From CAYSPG01 sp964432885 (GTDB lineage Bacteria > Bacteroidota > Bacteroidia > AKYH767-A > OLB10), in NCBI GenBank assembly GCA_964432885.1, contig CAYSPG010000001.1:434001-498000 (forward strand): DNA of 64,000 bases, read 5' to 3'. Both the position numbers and the translations under genes were made by a program. Each line of letters starts with the position of its first letter. Position 1 is the stretch's first letter. The notes under the pieces were generated by a model. That model had not been told where the DNA came from. It saw only the letters and a program-made list of their open reading frames with translations, and did no database searches. This document shows, piece after piece, positions 10,247 to 19,400 of this stretch.

Positions 10247-10300
10247 GTTTGAGGTTTGTAGTTTGAGGTTGTGGTTAACATCAAACTACAAACCTCAAAC
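10247..10300. repeat. intergenic inverted repeat, GTTTGAGG/CCTCAAAC type
   Basis: Two arms of 20 bases (10247-10266 and 10281-10300) are exact reverse complements, separated by 14 bases. Each arm is itself built from near-repeats of GTTTGAG/GTTTGTA. It sits between the thiolase stop and the NlpC/P60 start, both on the minus strand. It could fold as a hairpin in RNA and act as a terminator or processing site. The same word family recurs at 14984-15010, 56086-56147 and 63505-63542. Confidence 0.85.
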
Positions 10301-10313
10301 TTCAAACAAATTT

Positions 10314-11492
10314 TTACACATTTTCAATAACCATTGCGCTGGCACCGCCACCACCATTGCAAATTGCGGCAGCACCGTATTTTGCGTTATTTTGTTTAAG
10401 TACATTTATAAGTGTTACCACTATGCGCGCACCCGAACATCCAAGCGGATGGCCTAATGCAACTGCACCACCGTTTACATTAACCTTTGATGCATCTAAC
10501 TTCATCTCAGCCATGTTGGCCAGGGCTACCACAGAAAATGCTTCGTTTAATTCAACATAATTTATATCGCTCATTGTAAGGCCGGCTTTTTCAACTGCAC
10601 GGGGCAGTGCTTTGCTTGGTGTGGTGGTAAACCATTCGGGCGCCTGCTCGGCATCGGCATAGCCGCGTATAATGGCCAGGGGCTTTATGCCCAGTGTGTC
10701 GGCTTTTTCTTTGCTCATTAATACAAGGGCGGCAGCGCCATCGTTCATGGTGCTGGCATTGGCTGCGGTAACGCTGCCTTCTTTTACAAAGGGCGATTTG
10801 AGTCCGGGAATTTTATCAAAGTTTACGTTTTTGTATTCTTCGTCTTCGGCAAACAGAATGGGGTCGCCTTTGCGCTGTGGTATTTCAACAGAAACAATTT
10901 CGTCTTTAAATTTTCCGGCTGCCCATGCTGCAGCGCTGCGTTTGTATGATTCAATGGCGTAAGCATCCTGGCTGGCGCGTGATATGTTGCACTCTTTGGC
11001 GCATAGCTCGGCAGCATTGCCCATAGCGTAGTTGTTATATACATCGGTAAGTCCGTCTTTGGCAAGGCCGTCTATTAGTTTTACGTCTCCGTATTTGCTT
11101 CCCCATCGCAGGTTTTCGGAGTAAAAGGGTACGTTGCTCATGCTTTCCATGCCACCGGCTACCACTACATCGTTATCGCCAAGCATGATGGATTGTGCGC
11201 CAAGCATGATTGCCTTCATTCCGCTGGCGCATACTTTGTTTACGGTGGTGCAATGTACAGTATTGGGTAAGCCTGCAAACATTGAGGCCTGCCTTGCAGG
11301 AGCCTGGCCAAGGTTGGCACTCATTACGTTGCCCATATATACTTCGGTAATTTCTTTGCCATCAAGTTTAATTTTATCCAATGCGCCTTTGATGGCGATG
11401 GAGCCAAGTTTGGTGGCCGAAAAGCCGGCAAGTTTGCCGCCCCAACTGCCCATAGGTGTGCGAACGGCCGATACGATATATACTTGTTTCAT
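10314..11492 (-). CDS. acetyl-CoA C-acetyltransferase (thiolase)
   Basis: A 392-residue thiolase, the standard length for the biosynthetic/degradative thiolase family. Cys88 in NKVCASGMK is the acylated nucleophile. The other catalytic blocks are NEAFSVV, GGAVALGHPLGCSGAR (His) and CNGGGGASAMV (Cys). It would interconvert acetyl-CoA and acetoacetyl-CoA, or cleave longer 3-ketoacyl-CoA. It is cytosolic. No 3-hydroxyacyl-CoA dehydrogenase or CoA transferase is adjacent, so the pathway is open. A -7-like TACTTTCG on the minus strand at 11515-11522 is a plausible promoter element. Confidence 0.93.
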   Translation of the reverse strand: MKQVYIVSAVRTPMGSWGGKLAGFSATKLGSIAIKGALDKIKLDGKEITEVYMGNVMSANLGQAPARQASMFAGLPNTVHCTTVNKVCASGMKAIMLGAQSIMLGDNDVVVAGGMESMSNVPFYSENLRWGSKYGDVKLIDGLAKDGLTDVYNNYAMGNAAELCAKECNISRASQDAYAIESYKRSAAAWAAGKFKDEIVSVEIPQRKGDPILFAEDEEYKNVNFDKIPGLKSPFVKEGSVTAANASTMNDGAAALVLMSKEKADTLGIKPLAIIRGYADAEQAPEWFTTTPSKALPRAVEKAGLTMSDINYVELNEAFSVVALANMAEMKLDASKVNVNGGAVALGHPLGCSGARIVVTLINVLKQNNAKYGAAAICNGGGGASAMVIENV

Positions 11493-12019
11493 ACTTATGT
11501 GTTTTTTGAGTGGGCGAAAGTAGGAAAGAAATAGTTTGTCCGAATGGACTCCTTAGGAGAAGTTAGCCTTTGCTAAGGCTTTGGTTGATGAATTTGAGGT
11601 TTTCCCGCTAAAAGCAGGATTTCGTTTTGCTCAAGAAGTTTGTTGTCATCCTTGTTGGGTAAAATTTCAAAATATTATTGTCCGATTAAAATTTAGCTTT
11701 TTAATTTTAGATGCCTCGGCTTCGCTCGGCATGACAGCGTATTAGTGATTTTTTTAGAGGAGAGGGGGCTTACTTATGGGCTTCGCCCATAAGTAAGCCC
11801 CCTCTCCTCTAATTAAGCCTTCAAAACTTGTCATGCCGAGCGAAGCCGAGGCATCTCTTGTGTTAATATTCAAATTTAGTCGGACAAATGTTATTTCAAA
11901 ACAAAACCGGCAGTATGCATTGCTGCCGGTTCTAAAGGGAGCATTTTTTATACTTAGATCAACGTGGCCTCTATTAAAATTCTTTGGCCAAAAACTCACT
12001 AAATCCTTTCCCCTAAATC
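11493..12019. other. 527-base spacer with nested palindrome
   Basis: No convincing gene is present between the thiolase start and the end of the dehydrogenase gene. The open stretches here run through repeats and show no family signature. The middle holds the large nested inverted repeat described separately (11709-11856). The right part, 11870-12019, is plain AT-rich sequence with no clear structure. Confidence 0.7.
11709..11856. repeat. nested double inverted repeat (two perfect hairpins, one inside the other)
   Basis: Outer arms 11709-11735 and 11830-11856 are 27-base perfect reverse complements containing GCCTCGGCTTCGCTCGGC. Inner arms 11756-11780 and 11786-11810 are 25-base perfect reverse complements around a five-base CTTCG loop. 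The outer arm is itself GC-rich and contains a CTTCG core, so it may fold alone as well. Similar 'GCCTCGGCTTCGCTCGGCATGAC' class repeats are familiar from intergenic DNA of other Bacteroidota; I know this only in general terms. Copy number in this genome is unknown. Confidence 0.9.
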
Positions 12020-13234
12020 CTATTTCACATAATCGGTTAAGTAAGCAAAGCGTGCTGTTAGCTCACCATCTTTGGCAATGGTGGCGCGGTGAATTACATT
12101 GTTTTTGTCTTCTACCACAAGCAAAGGAATAATGCGTTCGATAAGGTGTTTGCCAAAACCTTCGCTTGCATCGCGTGGCAGTTCGCAGGGCAGGTTGTCA
12201 ATGGACATTACGGTGATGGTGTTTTTGTTAAAGGCATCTTCTTCTTTTTCGGTTACGGGGTTGTAGCCATAAAATTTATCTTCGATGGTGGTGGCACGGT
12301 GGGTAGATGGAATGCTTCCGTTGATATCGCAGGTTACATCGGCAATTACGCTGATGCGAAATGTGGGGTCGCGCATGTTATCTTTATTGAAGAGTGGAGG
12401 TGCGGCAGGGTTCCAGTAGGCGCAATGGATGAGTAAGTCGCAAAAGGATGCGTATGAGCCGGGATCACAAAAGGTGCATCGGTAGCGGTTGGGGTCGTGA
12501 TAAAAATCGTGTCGTGAAAATTCGCTCCCATCTTTGCGTTCGTTATAATCTTCTGAATGAAGTTGCACATACACAGCCTCTCTAAATGAATAATTTAAAA
12601 ATTCAAATGGCGTAACTTTACGGATGTTTAACATGCCCATTGTTTCTATAGCGCCATTAGCTACCCGGCCACCTCCGGTTATTACTATTTTAATGTTCGG
12701 CAGGTTTATCCTGTCGAGCGACTGATGCAATTCTTTAACACCAAACGATTCATGGGCAGGTTTTAAGGTAAACAATCCATACTTTAATCCATAAGCCATA
12801 ATACCATTGTATGCACCCACCATGCCTGCATAGCGGCCAAAGCCAATGATGCGGTTTTCATGGTCGTCAACCAAACATTCGTAATCAATTAGTGTAATTT
12901 TGTTTTCAATAATTTTTTGCAGCATACCTTTATTATGCGGCTGCTTTTTAATGGTGTGCGAAAAGAAGAGGTATTTTTTTGCGGCAATTAGTTTTTCTTT
13001 GGGCACTTCTTTTATACCAATTAAAATATCACAGTCGGTTAAATCTTCCTGCAGGGCAACTCCGGCATTTCGGTATTCACTGTTGGTAATGGAGCGGTAA
13101 TCGCATGGTTGTACAACCACATCTACATGGTTATATTCTTTTTTAATGTGCATGCACTGTTCGGGTGTAAAAGCTACACGTTTATCGTGCGGAATTTTTT
13201 CTTCGCGCAGCACACCTATTTTAACTTTGTTCAT
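12020..13234 (-). CDS. lysine-ketoglutarate reductase / LYS1-like saccharopine dehydrogenase family protein
   Basis: A 404-residue protein of the alanine dehydrogenase/transhydrogenase fold. Signs are REEKIPHDKRVAFTP at the N-terminus, IIGFGRYAGMVGAYNG near residue 145, a dinucleotide site VITGGGRVANGA near residue 200, ADVTCDINGSIPST and IDNLPCELPRDASE. These match the eukaryotic LYS1/AASS reductase domain better than alanine dehydrogenase. The expected activity is NAD(P)-linked saccharopine formation or cleavage (lysine metabolism), but bacterial members are little studied. The start was set at MNKVKIG because a perfect -7 box (TACCTTTG, 13256-13263) overlaps the longer alternative. It is divergent from pntAA. 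Confidence 0.8.
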   Translation of the reverse strand: MNKVKIGVLREEKIPHDKRVAFTPEQCMHIKKEYNHVDVVVQPCDYRSITNSEYRNAGVALQEDLTDCDILIGIKEVPKEKLIAAKKYLFFSHTIKKQPHNKGMLQKIIENKITLIDYECLVDDHENRIIGFGRYAGMVGAYNGIMAYGLKYGLFTLKPAHESFGVKELHQSLDRINLPNIKIVITGGGRVANGAIETMGMLNIRKVTPFEFLNYSFREAVYVQLHSEDYNERKDGSEFSRHDFYHDPNRYRCTFCDPGSYASFCDLLIHCAYWNPAAPPLFNKDNMRDPTFRISVIADVTCDINGSIPSTHRATTIEDKFYGYNPVTEKEEDAFNKNTITVMSIDNLPCELPRDASEGFGKHLIERIIPLLVVEDKNNVIHRATIAKDGELTARFAYLTDYVK

Positions 13235-13255
13235 ACGTGGTTTTAAAAGTTTGGG

Positions 13256-13263
13256 CAAAGGTA
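13256..13263 (-). promoter_or_regulatory. putative -7 box of the LYS1-like gene
   Basis: On the minus strand this reads TACCTTTG, a perfect match to the Bacteroidota TAnnTTTG element, 21 bases before the chosen start codon. No clear TTG -33 element lies at the usual distance, so the call is tentative. Confidence 0.4.
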
Positions 13264-13346
13264 ATTTATCGGTTTAAAACCGTTTAAGGCCACACACTTT
13301 ATAAGTCAATAAAATTATTTTCTTTGCGGAGCTAAAAAAATGACTG

Positions 13347-13404
13347 AATGACTGAATGATTGATTAACGTATAAAAATGGTATTCATTCAATCATTCAGT
13401 CATT
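13347..13404. repeat. inverted repeat of TGACTGAA words upstream of pntAA
   Basis: Arms 13347-13363 and 13388-13404 are 17-base perfect reverse complements with a 24-base loop, and the flanks add more copies of TGAATGA/TCATTCA words. The structure ends 24 bases before the pntAA start codon, so it would be in or just upstream of the leader. It may be a dispersed repeat or a control hairpin. Confidence 0.8.
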
Positions 13405-13428
13405 CTATCACTCAATAATTCAATCATT

Positions 13429-14556
13429 ATGTTATTAGGAATACCCAAAGAAACCAAAGAGCGCGAGAGGCGCGTGGCGCTTACACCCGATGTAGTAAAA
13501 AGTTTATGCGCGGCAGGATTTAATGTGTGCGTGGAAGAAGGTGCCGGGCTTTTGTCTTTTTATACCGATGAACAATATAAAAATGCAGGTGCAACACTTG
13601 TTGCTAGAAACAAAGTGTATGCCGACAGCGATGTGGTGCTGCGGGTAAATGCTCCTTCGGCTGACGAAATTGCTCAAATGAAAAAGGAAGCAATTCTTAT
13701 TTCGTTTATGTGGGCTGCTACCAATCCACAATTGGTGGAGGCTTGTTGCAAAGCAGGTATTACGGCATTTTCGATGGATGCCGTGCCGCGCATATCACGC
13801 GCGCAAAAGATGGACGCACTAAGTTCGCAGGCTAACCTTGCGGGATACAAAGCGGTGCTGCTATGTGCCGATACTATAGGAAAACTTTTACCCATGATGA
13901 CTACCGCTGCCGGAACTATTAAGCCAAGTAAGGTTGTAATTTTTGGTGCAGGTGTGGCAGGCCTGCAGGCTATAGCTACTGCCAAGCGTTTGGGCGCAGT
14001 GGTAGAGGTATCGGATATACGTCCCGAAACAAAGGAACAGGTTCAGTCATTAGGCGGAAAGTTTATTGAAGTAAAAGGAGATGATAGCATAAAGATTGAA
14101 GGTGGTTATGTAAAAGGCGTATCCGAAGAGTTTTTAAAAAGACAGCAAGAGTTGGTTGCAAAACACATTAAAGAAGCTGATATTGTAATTACCACTGCGC
14201 TGATACCCGGAAAAAAAGCACCATTGCTTGTAACTGCCGAAATGGTTAGCAGCATGAAAAATGGTTCGGTAATTCTGGATATGGCTGTTGAACAAGGAGG
14301 TAATGTGGTAGGAAGTGAAGCAAACAAAACCATCAACAAAAATGGTGTAACTATAATTGGCGAAAGCAACATACCAAGTATGTTACCCATGAATGCAAGT
14401 GACTTGTATGCAAAAAATATTCAAACACTTTTGTTACACCTTGCCACCAAAGATGCCTTTAAATGGGAAATGGAAGAAGAAATTACAAAAGGCTCGCTTA
14501 TTGTTCACAAAGGAGAGGCTGTTCATCCAAGTGTGAAAACAGCAGTTACAGCATAA
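13429..14556 (+). CDS. pntAA: NAD(P) transhydrogenase subunit alpha part 1 (NAD-binding)
   Basis: A 375-residue subunit, domain I of proton-translocating transhydrogenase. It starts GIPKETKERERRVALTP, carries the AlaDH/PNT signature RISRAQKMDALSSQANLAGY near residue 124, and has a Rossmann motif VIFGAGVAGLQA near residue 171. It binds NAD(H) on the cytoplasmic side and exchanges hydride with PntB. It leads the pntAA-pntAB-pntB operon, 24 bases before pntAB. In E. coli pntA fuses parts 1 and 2; here they are separate genes as in Rhodospirillum. The inverted repeat at 13347-13404 lies immediately upstream. Confidence 0.95.
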   Translation: MLLGIPKETKERERRVALTPDVVKSLCAAGFNVCVEEGAGLLSFYTDEQYKNAGATLVARNKVYADSDVVLRVNAPSADEIAQMKKEAILISFMWAATNPQLVEACCKAGITAFSMDAVPRISRAQKMDALSSQANLAGYKAVLLCADTIGKLLPMMTTAAGTIKPSKVVIFGAGVAGLQAIATAKRLGAVVEVSDIRPETKEQVQSLGGKFIEVKGDDSIKIEGGYVKGVSEEFLKRQQELVAKHIKEADIVITTALIPGKKAPLLVTAEMVSSMKNGSVILDMAVEQGGNVVGSEANKTINKNGVTIIGESNIPSMLPMNASDLYAKNIQTLLLHLATKDAFKWEMEEEITKGSLIVHKGEAVHPSVKTAVTA

Positions 14557-14580
14557 AATAAAAACAATAAATAAATTTAT

Positions 14581-14886
14581 ATGGAATCAATATTATCATT
14601 TATCGGACAACACAGGGAAGTTTTATACTTCATTGTACTTTCTGTTTTTGTTGGAATAGAAATTATCGGCAATGTTCCAACTGTTTTGCACACGCCTTTA
14701 ATGAGTGGAGCCAATGCCATACACGGTGTTGTAATCATAGGAGCTATTATTGTAATGCTCGACTCTGATGTTAACAGCCCCCTGTCACTGGCACTTGGAT
14801 TTATTGCTGTAGTGTTGGGAACGCTTAACGTTGTTGGCGGCTTTGTGGTAACCGACCGTATGCTCGAAATGTTCAAGAAAAAATAA
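14581..14886 (+). CDS. pntAB: NAD(P) transhydrogenase subunit alpha part 2 (membrane)
   Basis: A 101-residue membrane subunit with three to four hydrophobic segments (near residues 14-32, 45-61 and 64-90). VPTVLHTPLMSGANAIHG is the signature of the PntA membrane domain. Together with the membrane part of PntB it forms the proton channel. The length is normal for the split form. It lies between pntAA and pntB in the same orientation. Confidence 0.95.
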   Translation: MESILSFIGQHREVLYFIVLSVFVGIEIIGNVPTVLHTPLMSGANAIHGVVIIGAIIVMLDSDVNSPLSLALGFIAVVLGTLNVVGGFVVTDRMLEMFKKK

Positions 14887-14983
14887 AATCAAATCACAAA
14901 CCCTTACTTATTGAATTTCGAATCGCCCAAATAAATTTAAACTTCGCTTATACGCCATAGCTTTAACGTAGGCAGGAAAACAA

Positions 14984-15010
14984 CAAACTTCAAACTTCAA
15001 ACTATAAACT
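14984..15010. repeat. direct repeats of CAAACTTC between pntAB and pntB
   Basis: Three to four overlapping copies of a CAAACTT word lie head to tail just before the pntB leader, in the only long gap (136 bases) of the operon. It belongs to the same word family as 10247-10300 but lacks a clear opposite arm. It is AT-rich, so chance is possible. Confidence 0.6.
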
Positions 15011-15022
15011 TATATTCCTCCC

Positions 15023-16417
15023 ATGTCACAACACATTTTAGAAATCTGTTATCTTATTGCATCCATCACATTTATAGTTGGACTAAAAATGATGAGCAAT
15101 GCCAAAACAGCACGCAAAGGAAACCTGTATGCAGCAGCAGGAATGACAGCAGCCATAGTTGCAACCATTTTTCTGTACAACAATCCTCATGGCTTAACCA
15201 CCCGGGTTCCTTTAAAATATATTTTAATTTTTGCTGCTATTGCTTTAGGTACCATTATCGGATGGATGACGGCAAAAAAAGTTCAAATGACGAAAATGCC
15301 TGAACTGGTATCCATGTTTAATGGAATGGGTGGTGCCTGTGCCGCGCTGATTGGTTTAATGGAGTTTCATCATAATTTGGGAAACACCGGCTCCTTGGTT
15401 GCAATTACATTGGGTATGGTTATAGGCAGCGTATCTTTTTCAGGAAGTATTATTGCTTTCTTAAAACTGAATGGGTCAATGAACAAGCCCATCAGGTTAC
15501 CTAAGTACAATATCATCAACACAGCAGTAATGATTTTTGTATTTGCATTTGCAGCGCACATGATATTTAATACATCAGCAAATCCTGCTTTGATTTATGT
15601 GTTGTTTGCATGCGCATTGGTTTACGGGGTAATGTTTGTAATACCTATTGGCGGTGCCGATATGCCTGTGGTAATTTCGCTGTTAAACTCTTTTACAGGA
15701 TTAGCCGCAGCCTTTGGCGGATTTTTGTATGATAACAAAGTAATGCTTACAGGAGGAATTCTTGTAGGCTCGGCCGGCACACTGCTTACCATAGTAATGT
15801 GTAAGGCTATGAACCGTCCGCTTAGCAATGTAATTTTTGGTGCCTTTGGCGAAACAGTCGCAGGGGCTGGTGCCGATGTTAAAGGTTCGATAAAAGATAT
15901 GACAGTTAGCGATGCCGCTGTGCTTTTAAACTATTCTAAAAAAGTGGTTATTGTTCCCGGTTACGGTTTAGCTGTTGCACAGGCACAACATATCATCCAT
16001 GAATTAGAAACTCTTTTGGAAGAGCGTGATGTTGAAGTAAAATATGCCATTCACCCCGTAGCGGGGCGTATGCCGGGCCACATGAATGTGTTGCTTGCCG
16101 AATCAAATGTTGACTATGGCAAATTGGTTGAGATGGAAGACATCAACCCTGAATTGGATAAAACAGATGTGGTTTTAGTTGTTGGCGCCAATGATGTGGT
16201 AAACCCTGCAGCAAAAACAGATCCCTCCTCTCCTATTTACGGCATGCCGATACTGGAAGTTGATAAAGCCAAAAATATTATAGTTAACAAGCGTTCCATG
16301 AGTGCTGGTTATGCCGGTATCGAAAACCACCTTTTTTATGACCCTAAAACAAGCATGCTGTTTGGCGATGCTAAAAAAGCATTAACCGAACTGGTTGCTG
16401 AGTTAAAAACGATGTAG
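15023..16417 (+). CDS. pntB: NAD(P) transhydrogenase subunit beta
   Basis: A 464-residue subunit. The N-terminal two thirds hold eight or nine membrane helices. The C-terminal NADP-binding domain III shows VVIVPGYGLAVAQAQ near residue 310, AIHPVAGRMPGHMNVLLAE, VVGANDVVNPAA and IYGMPILEVDKAK. With PntAA and PntAB it couples proton inflow to reduction of NADP by NADH, supplying NADPH for biosynthesis. It converges on the giant PKD protein gene. Confidence 0.96.
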   Translation: MSQHILEICYLIASITFIVGLKMMSNAKTARKGNLYAAAGMTAAIVATIFLYNNPHGLTTRVPLKYILIFAAIALGTIIGWMTAKKVQMTKMPELVSMFNGMGGACAALIGLMEFHHNLGNTGSLVAITLGMVIGSVSFSGSIIAFLKLNGSMNKPIRLPKYNIINTAVMIFVFAFAAHMIFNTSANPALIYVLFACALVYGVMFVIPIGGADMPVVISLLNSFTGLAAAFGGFLYDNKVMLTGGILVGSAGTLLTIVMCKAMNRPLSNVIFGAFGETVAGAGADVKGSIKDMTVSDAAVLLNYSKKVVIVPGYGLAVAQAQHIIHELETLLEERDVEVKYAIHPVAGRMPGHMNVLLAESNVDYGKLVEMEDINPELDKTDVVLVVGANDVVNPAAKTDPSSPIYGMPILEVDKAKNIIVNKRSMSAGYAGIENHLFYDPKTSMLFGDAKKALTELVAELKTM

Positions 16418-16471
16418 CTTTTTTCTGCCTGCTTTTTTCTATCCTTAAGCTATTAACCATCAATAAGTACA

Positions 16472-19400
16472 TTACTTCAGCAAAGTAATTACACCAGTGT
16501 AATCGCGCTTAATTCCTTTGTAATCTGTTGCGCTTGCTTTAAAAACATACACACCTTGCTGGCAGGCTATTCCTTTATTCATGCCGTCCCATCCTTTGGT
16601 TAAGTCCGAGGTATTAAATATTTCATTTCCCCATCGGTTATAAATGCTGTATTTTAAATTACTAATACCAATACCAACCGGATGCCAGTAATCATTTCTT
16701 CCATCAGCATCGGGGGTAAATGAGTTTGGAAAATAAATAGTTAGCGTTGGCATTACATACACTTCACCATAGGTTGTGTCAAGGCAACCATAGCTGCTGG
16801 TCAAAATCATCTGCACAGTAAACAATCCTGTATCACCATAAATATATATGGGGTTTTGAGCTGATGACGTTCCTATGTTATCACCAAAATCCCATTTCCA
16901 TGTAGCCCCACCGCTGCTTTGGTCAACAAATTTTATGGTTGGATATAGGATAGACACTTCGGGTGGAGTAGCAATAAAATGCGCATCGGGTAATGGATAA
17001 ATATAAATTGCATCTGCCTTAACAAATGTAGTGGTGCAGCCACTATCAGATGTAACAGAAAGTGACACATTATAATTTCCCGAATTGGCAAATGCGTGAA
17101 GGGGGTTTGAAGTGCTGTCGGAACTGCCATCGCCAAACTGCCATAACCAATTTGAAATACTTCCGTTTGGCACCACGGTTAAATCATTAAACTGCACAGG
17201 CTGCCAAACACAGTCATCGCTGTTGCTAAAATTAATTATGGGGCTGGCATTAATGTATAGTTGTTGTGCCGTGGTGTCTTTGCATCCCTTGTCTGAAATT
17301 ACAATAAGTTGTACAGTGTAACTTCCCCAGGTATTATACGTGTGTGATGGGTTGGTAATTAAAGCACTCTGTCCATCTCCAAATGTCCAAATGCTTTGTG
17401 CAATGGTTCCTGACGAAATTGTTGAAATATCATTGAATGGAAGTGATGATTTTTCGCATACAGGAGAACTAAAATTCATTAACGCAATTGGAACAGGGTT
17501 AAATGACACATTTACCGTGTCGGAATTTTTACATCCATTGCCATCGGTGCCTTCCACAATATAATTGGTAACAACAGCCGGTGACACATTTACCGAAGCA
17601 TTGGTGGCACCACCGGGTGTCCATAAATAAGTTAGTGCACCCGATGCAACTAAAGTGGTTGAATCTTTAGGACAAATTTGCTTATCGAGTCCGGCACTAA
17701 CTACCGGCAACAAATTAACTGTAACAAATACACTATCTGTATTCACACATCCGTTGGCATCGGTAACACTTACAATATAGTTTGTTGATGCTGCAGGCGA
17801 AACCGAAACAGATGCCCCTGCCTGGTTTGTTGTAATCCAAAAATAAGAAGTGCCTCCTGTTGCAGAAAGCAACGTGCTTTGTCCCTTACATATTGCATGG
17901 TCATTGCCGGCATTTGCAGCCGGTAATGGATTAACAGCCACATGCATAGTATCATAAACAAGGCAGCCATTAGGAGCATTAATATATACAATGTATGTTG
18001 AATTTGATTGTGGAGAAACTGTAATGGAATCGTTGGTGCTTCCACCCGGATACCATGAATAAGAAATTCCTCCTGTATCACTAAGTGTTATTGAATTACC
18101 AATACAAATAGCATGTGAGTAGCTTGTTCCTGAAATTAATTGTCGTACAGTTACCAAAACCGAATCGGAATTTTTACAGCCATTTGAATCGGTAACTTCA
18201 ACCGAATAGCTGGTGGTGTTAACAGGTGTAACTGTAATATTCTGAGTCGTAAATCCTCCCGGCATCCAATAATACGAAACGCCTGTACTTGAAGAAAGGT
18301 TGGCAAAATAGCCTGTACATATAAACTGATTGGTTCCTGCATTTACTACCGGTAGCGGATTTACAATAACTCTTGCCGTATCACGGCCGGTGCAGCCATT
18401 AACATCTGTTACAATTATTGAATACGTTGAGGTAACAGAAGGAGAAACCGTAATGGCGGATGAGGCAGCACCACCCGGTGTCCATTGATAGGTTACAGCA
18501 ACTATTGATGATGATAAAATAACCGAGTCGCCCATGCAGATAACTTTATCAGCACCAAGGCTTACTACAGGTGATGTATTAACAGCTACGTAAACAGTAT
18601 CTGTATTGGTACAGCCAAACGAGCTTGTTACAGTAACAACATAAGTGGTACCTGTAACTGGTGAAACACTTATACTTGAAGTATTGCCCCCCTGGCTCCA
18701 GATGTAAGATGCACCACCTGTTGCGGTAAGTAGTGTGCTTGAGCCTGAACAAATAGTCTTATCAATTCCTGCATTTGCCGCAGGCAAAAGGTTTACCGTT
18801 ACAACCACGGTATCGGTATTCTTACATGAATTTGAATCGGTAACTTCAACAATATAACTCGAAGTAGTAACCGGAGAAACAGTAATTGAATTAGTTGTAA
18901 ATCCTCCCGGGTTCCAAACATAGCTGGTACCACCAGCAGCAGTAAGTGTTGCCGATGAACCCACACAAATACTTTGGTTAACACCTGCGCTTGCTGCCGG
19001 TAATGGATTAATAATTACTGTAACCGTATCGGTATCGGTACATCCGGACGCATTAGTAACCAACACCGAGTAGCTTGATGTGGTGACAGGAGATACCGTA
19101 ATTGTATTACTTGTGCTTCCACCCGGTGTCCAAACATAACTGCCACCACCTGATGCGGTTAAAGTTGCACTTTGACCAGTACATAATGTTTGATTAATTC
19201 CCGCATAGGCAAAAGGACTTTGATTAACTGTTACCAAAACCGTATCGGTGTCAGTACATCCATTTGCATCTGTAGCAATTACCCAATAGCTTGTGTTTGT
19301 TGCCGGGTTTACTGTTATGCTGCTGCCTGCTAACCCACCCGGATACCACATATAACTTGTACCACCCGTAGCAGTAAGTGTTGCCTGAACGCCTGAACAT

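Noticed and set aside
10237..10305. N-terminal extension of the NlpC/P60 peptidase by 23 residues
   Set aside because: The extension is encoded by the inverted repeat and has no similarity to the family; the internal ATG at 10236 is a better start.
11833..12132. 99-residue plus-strand open frame across the spacer
   Set aside because: It starts in the palindrome arm, overlaps the end of the LYS1-like gene antisense and has no recognisable motif.
13235..13258. Longer start of the LYS1-like gene
   Set aside because: It would overlap the perfect -7 box at 13256-13263; the MNKVKIG start matches the family opening.
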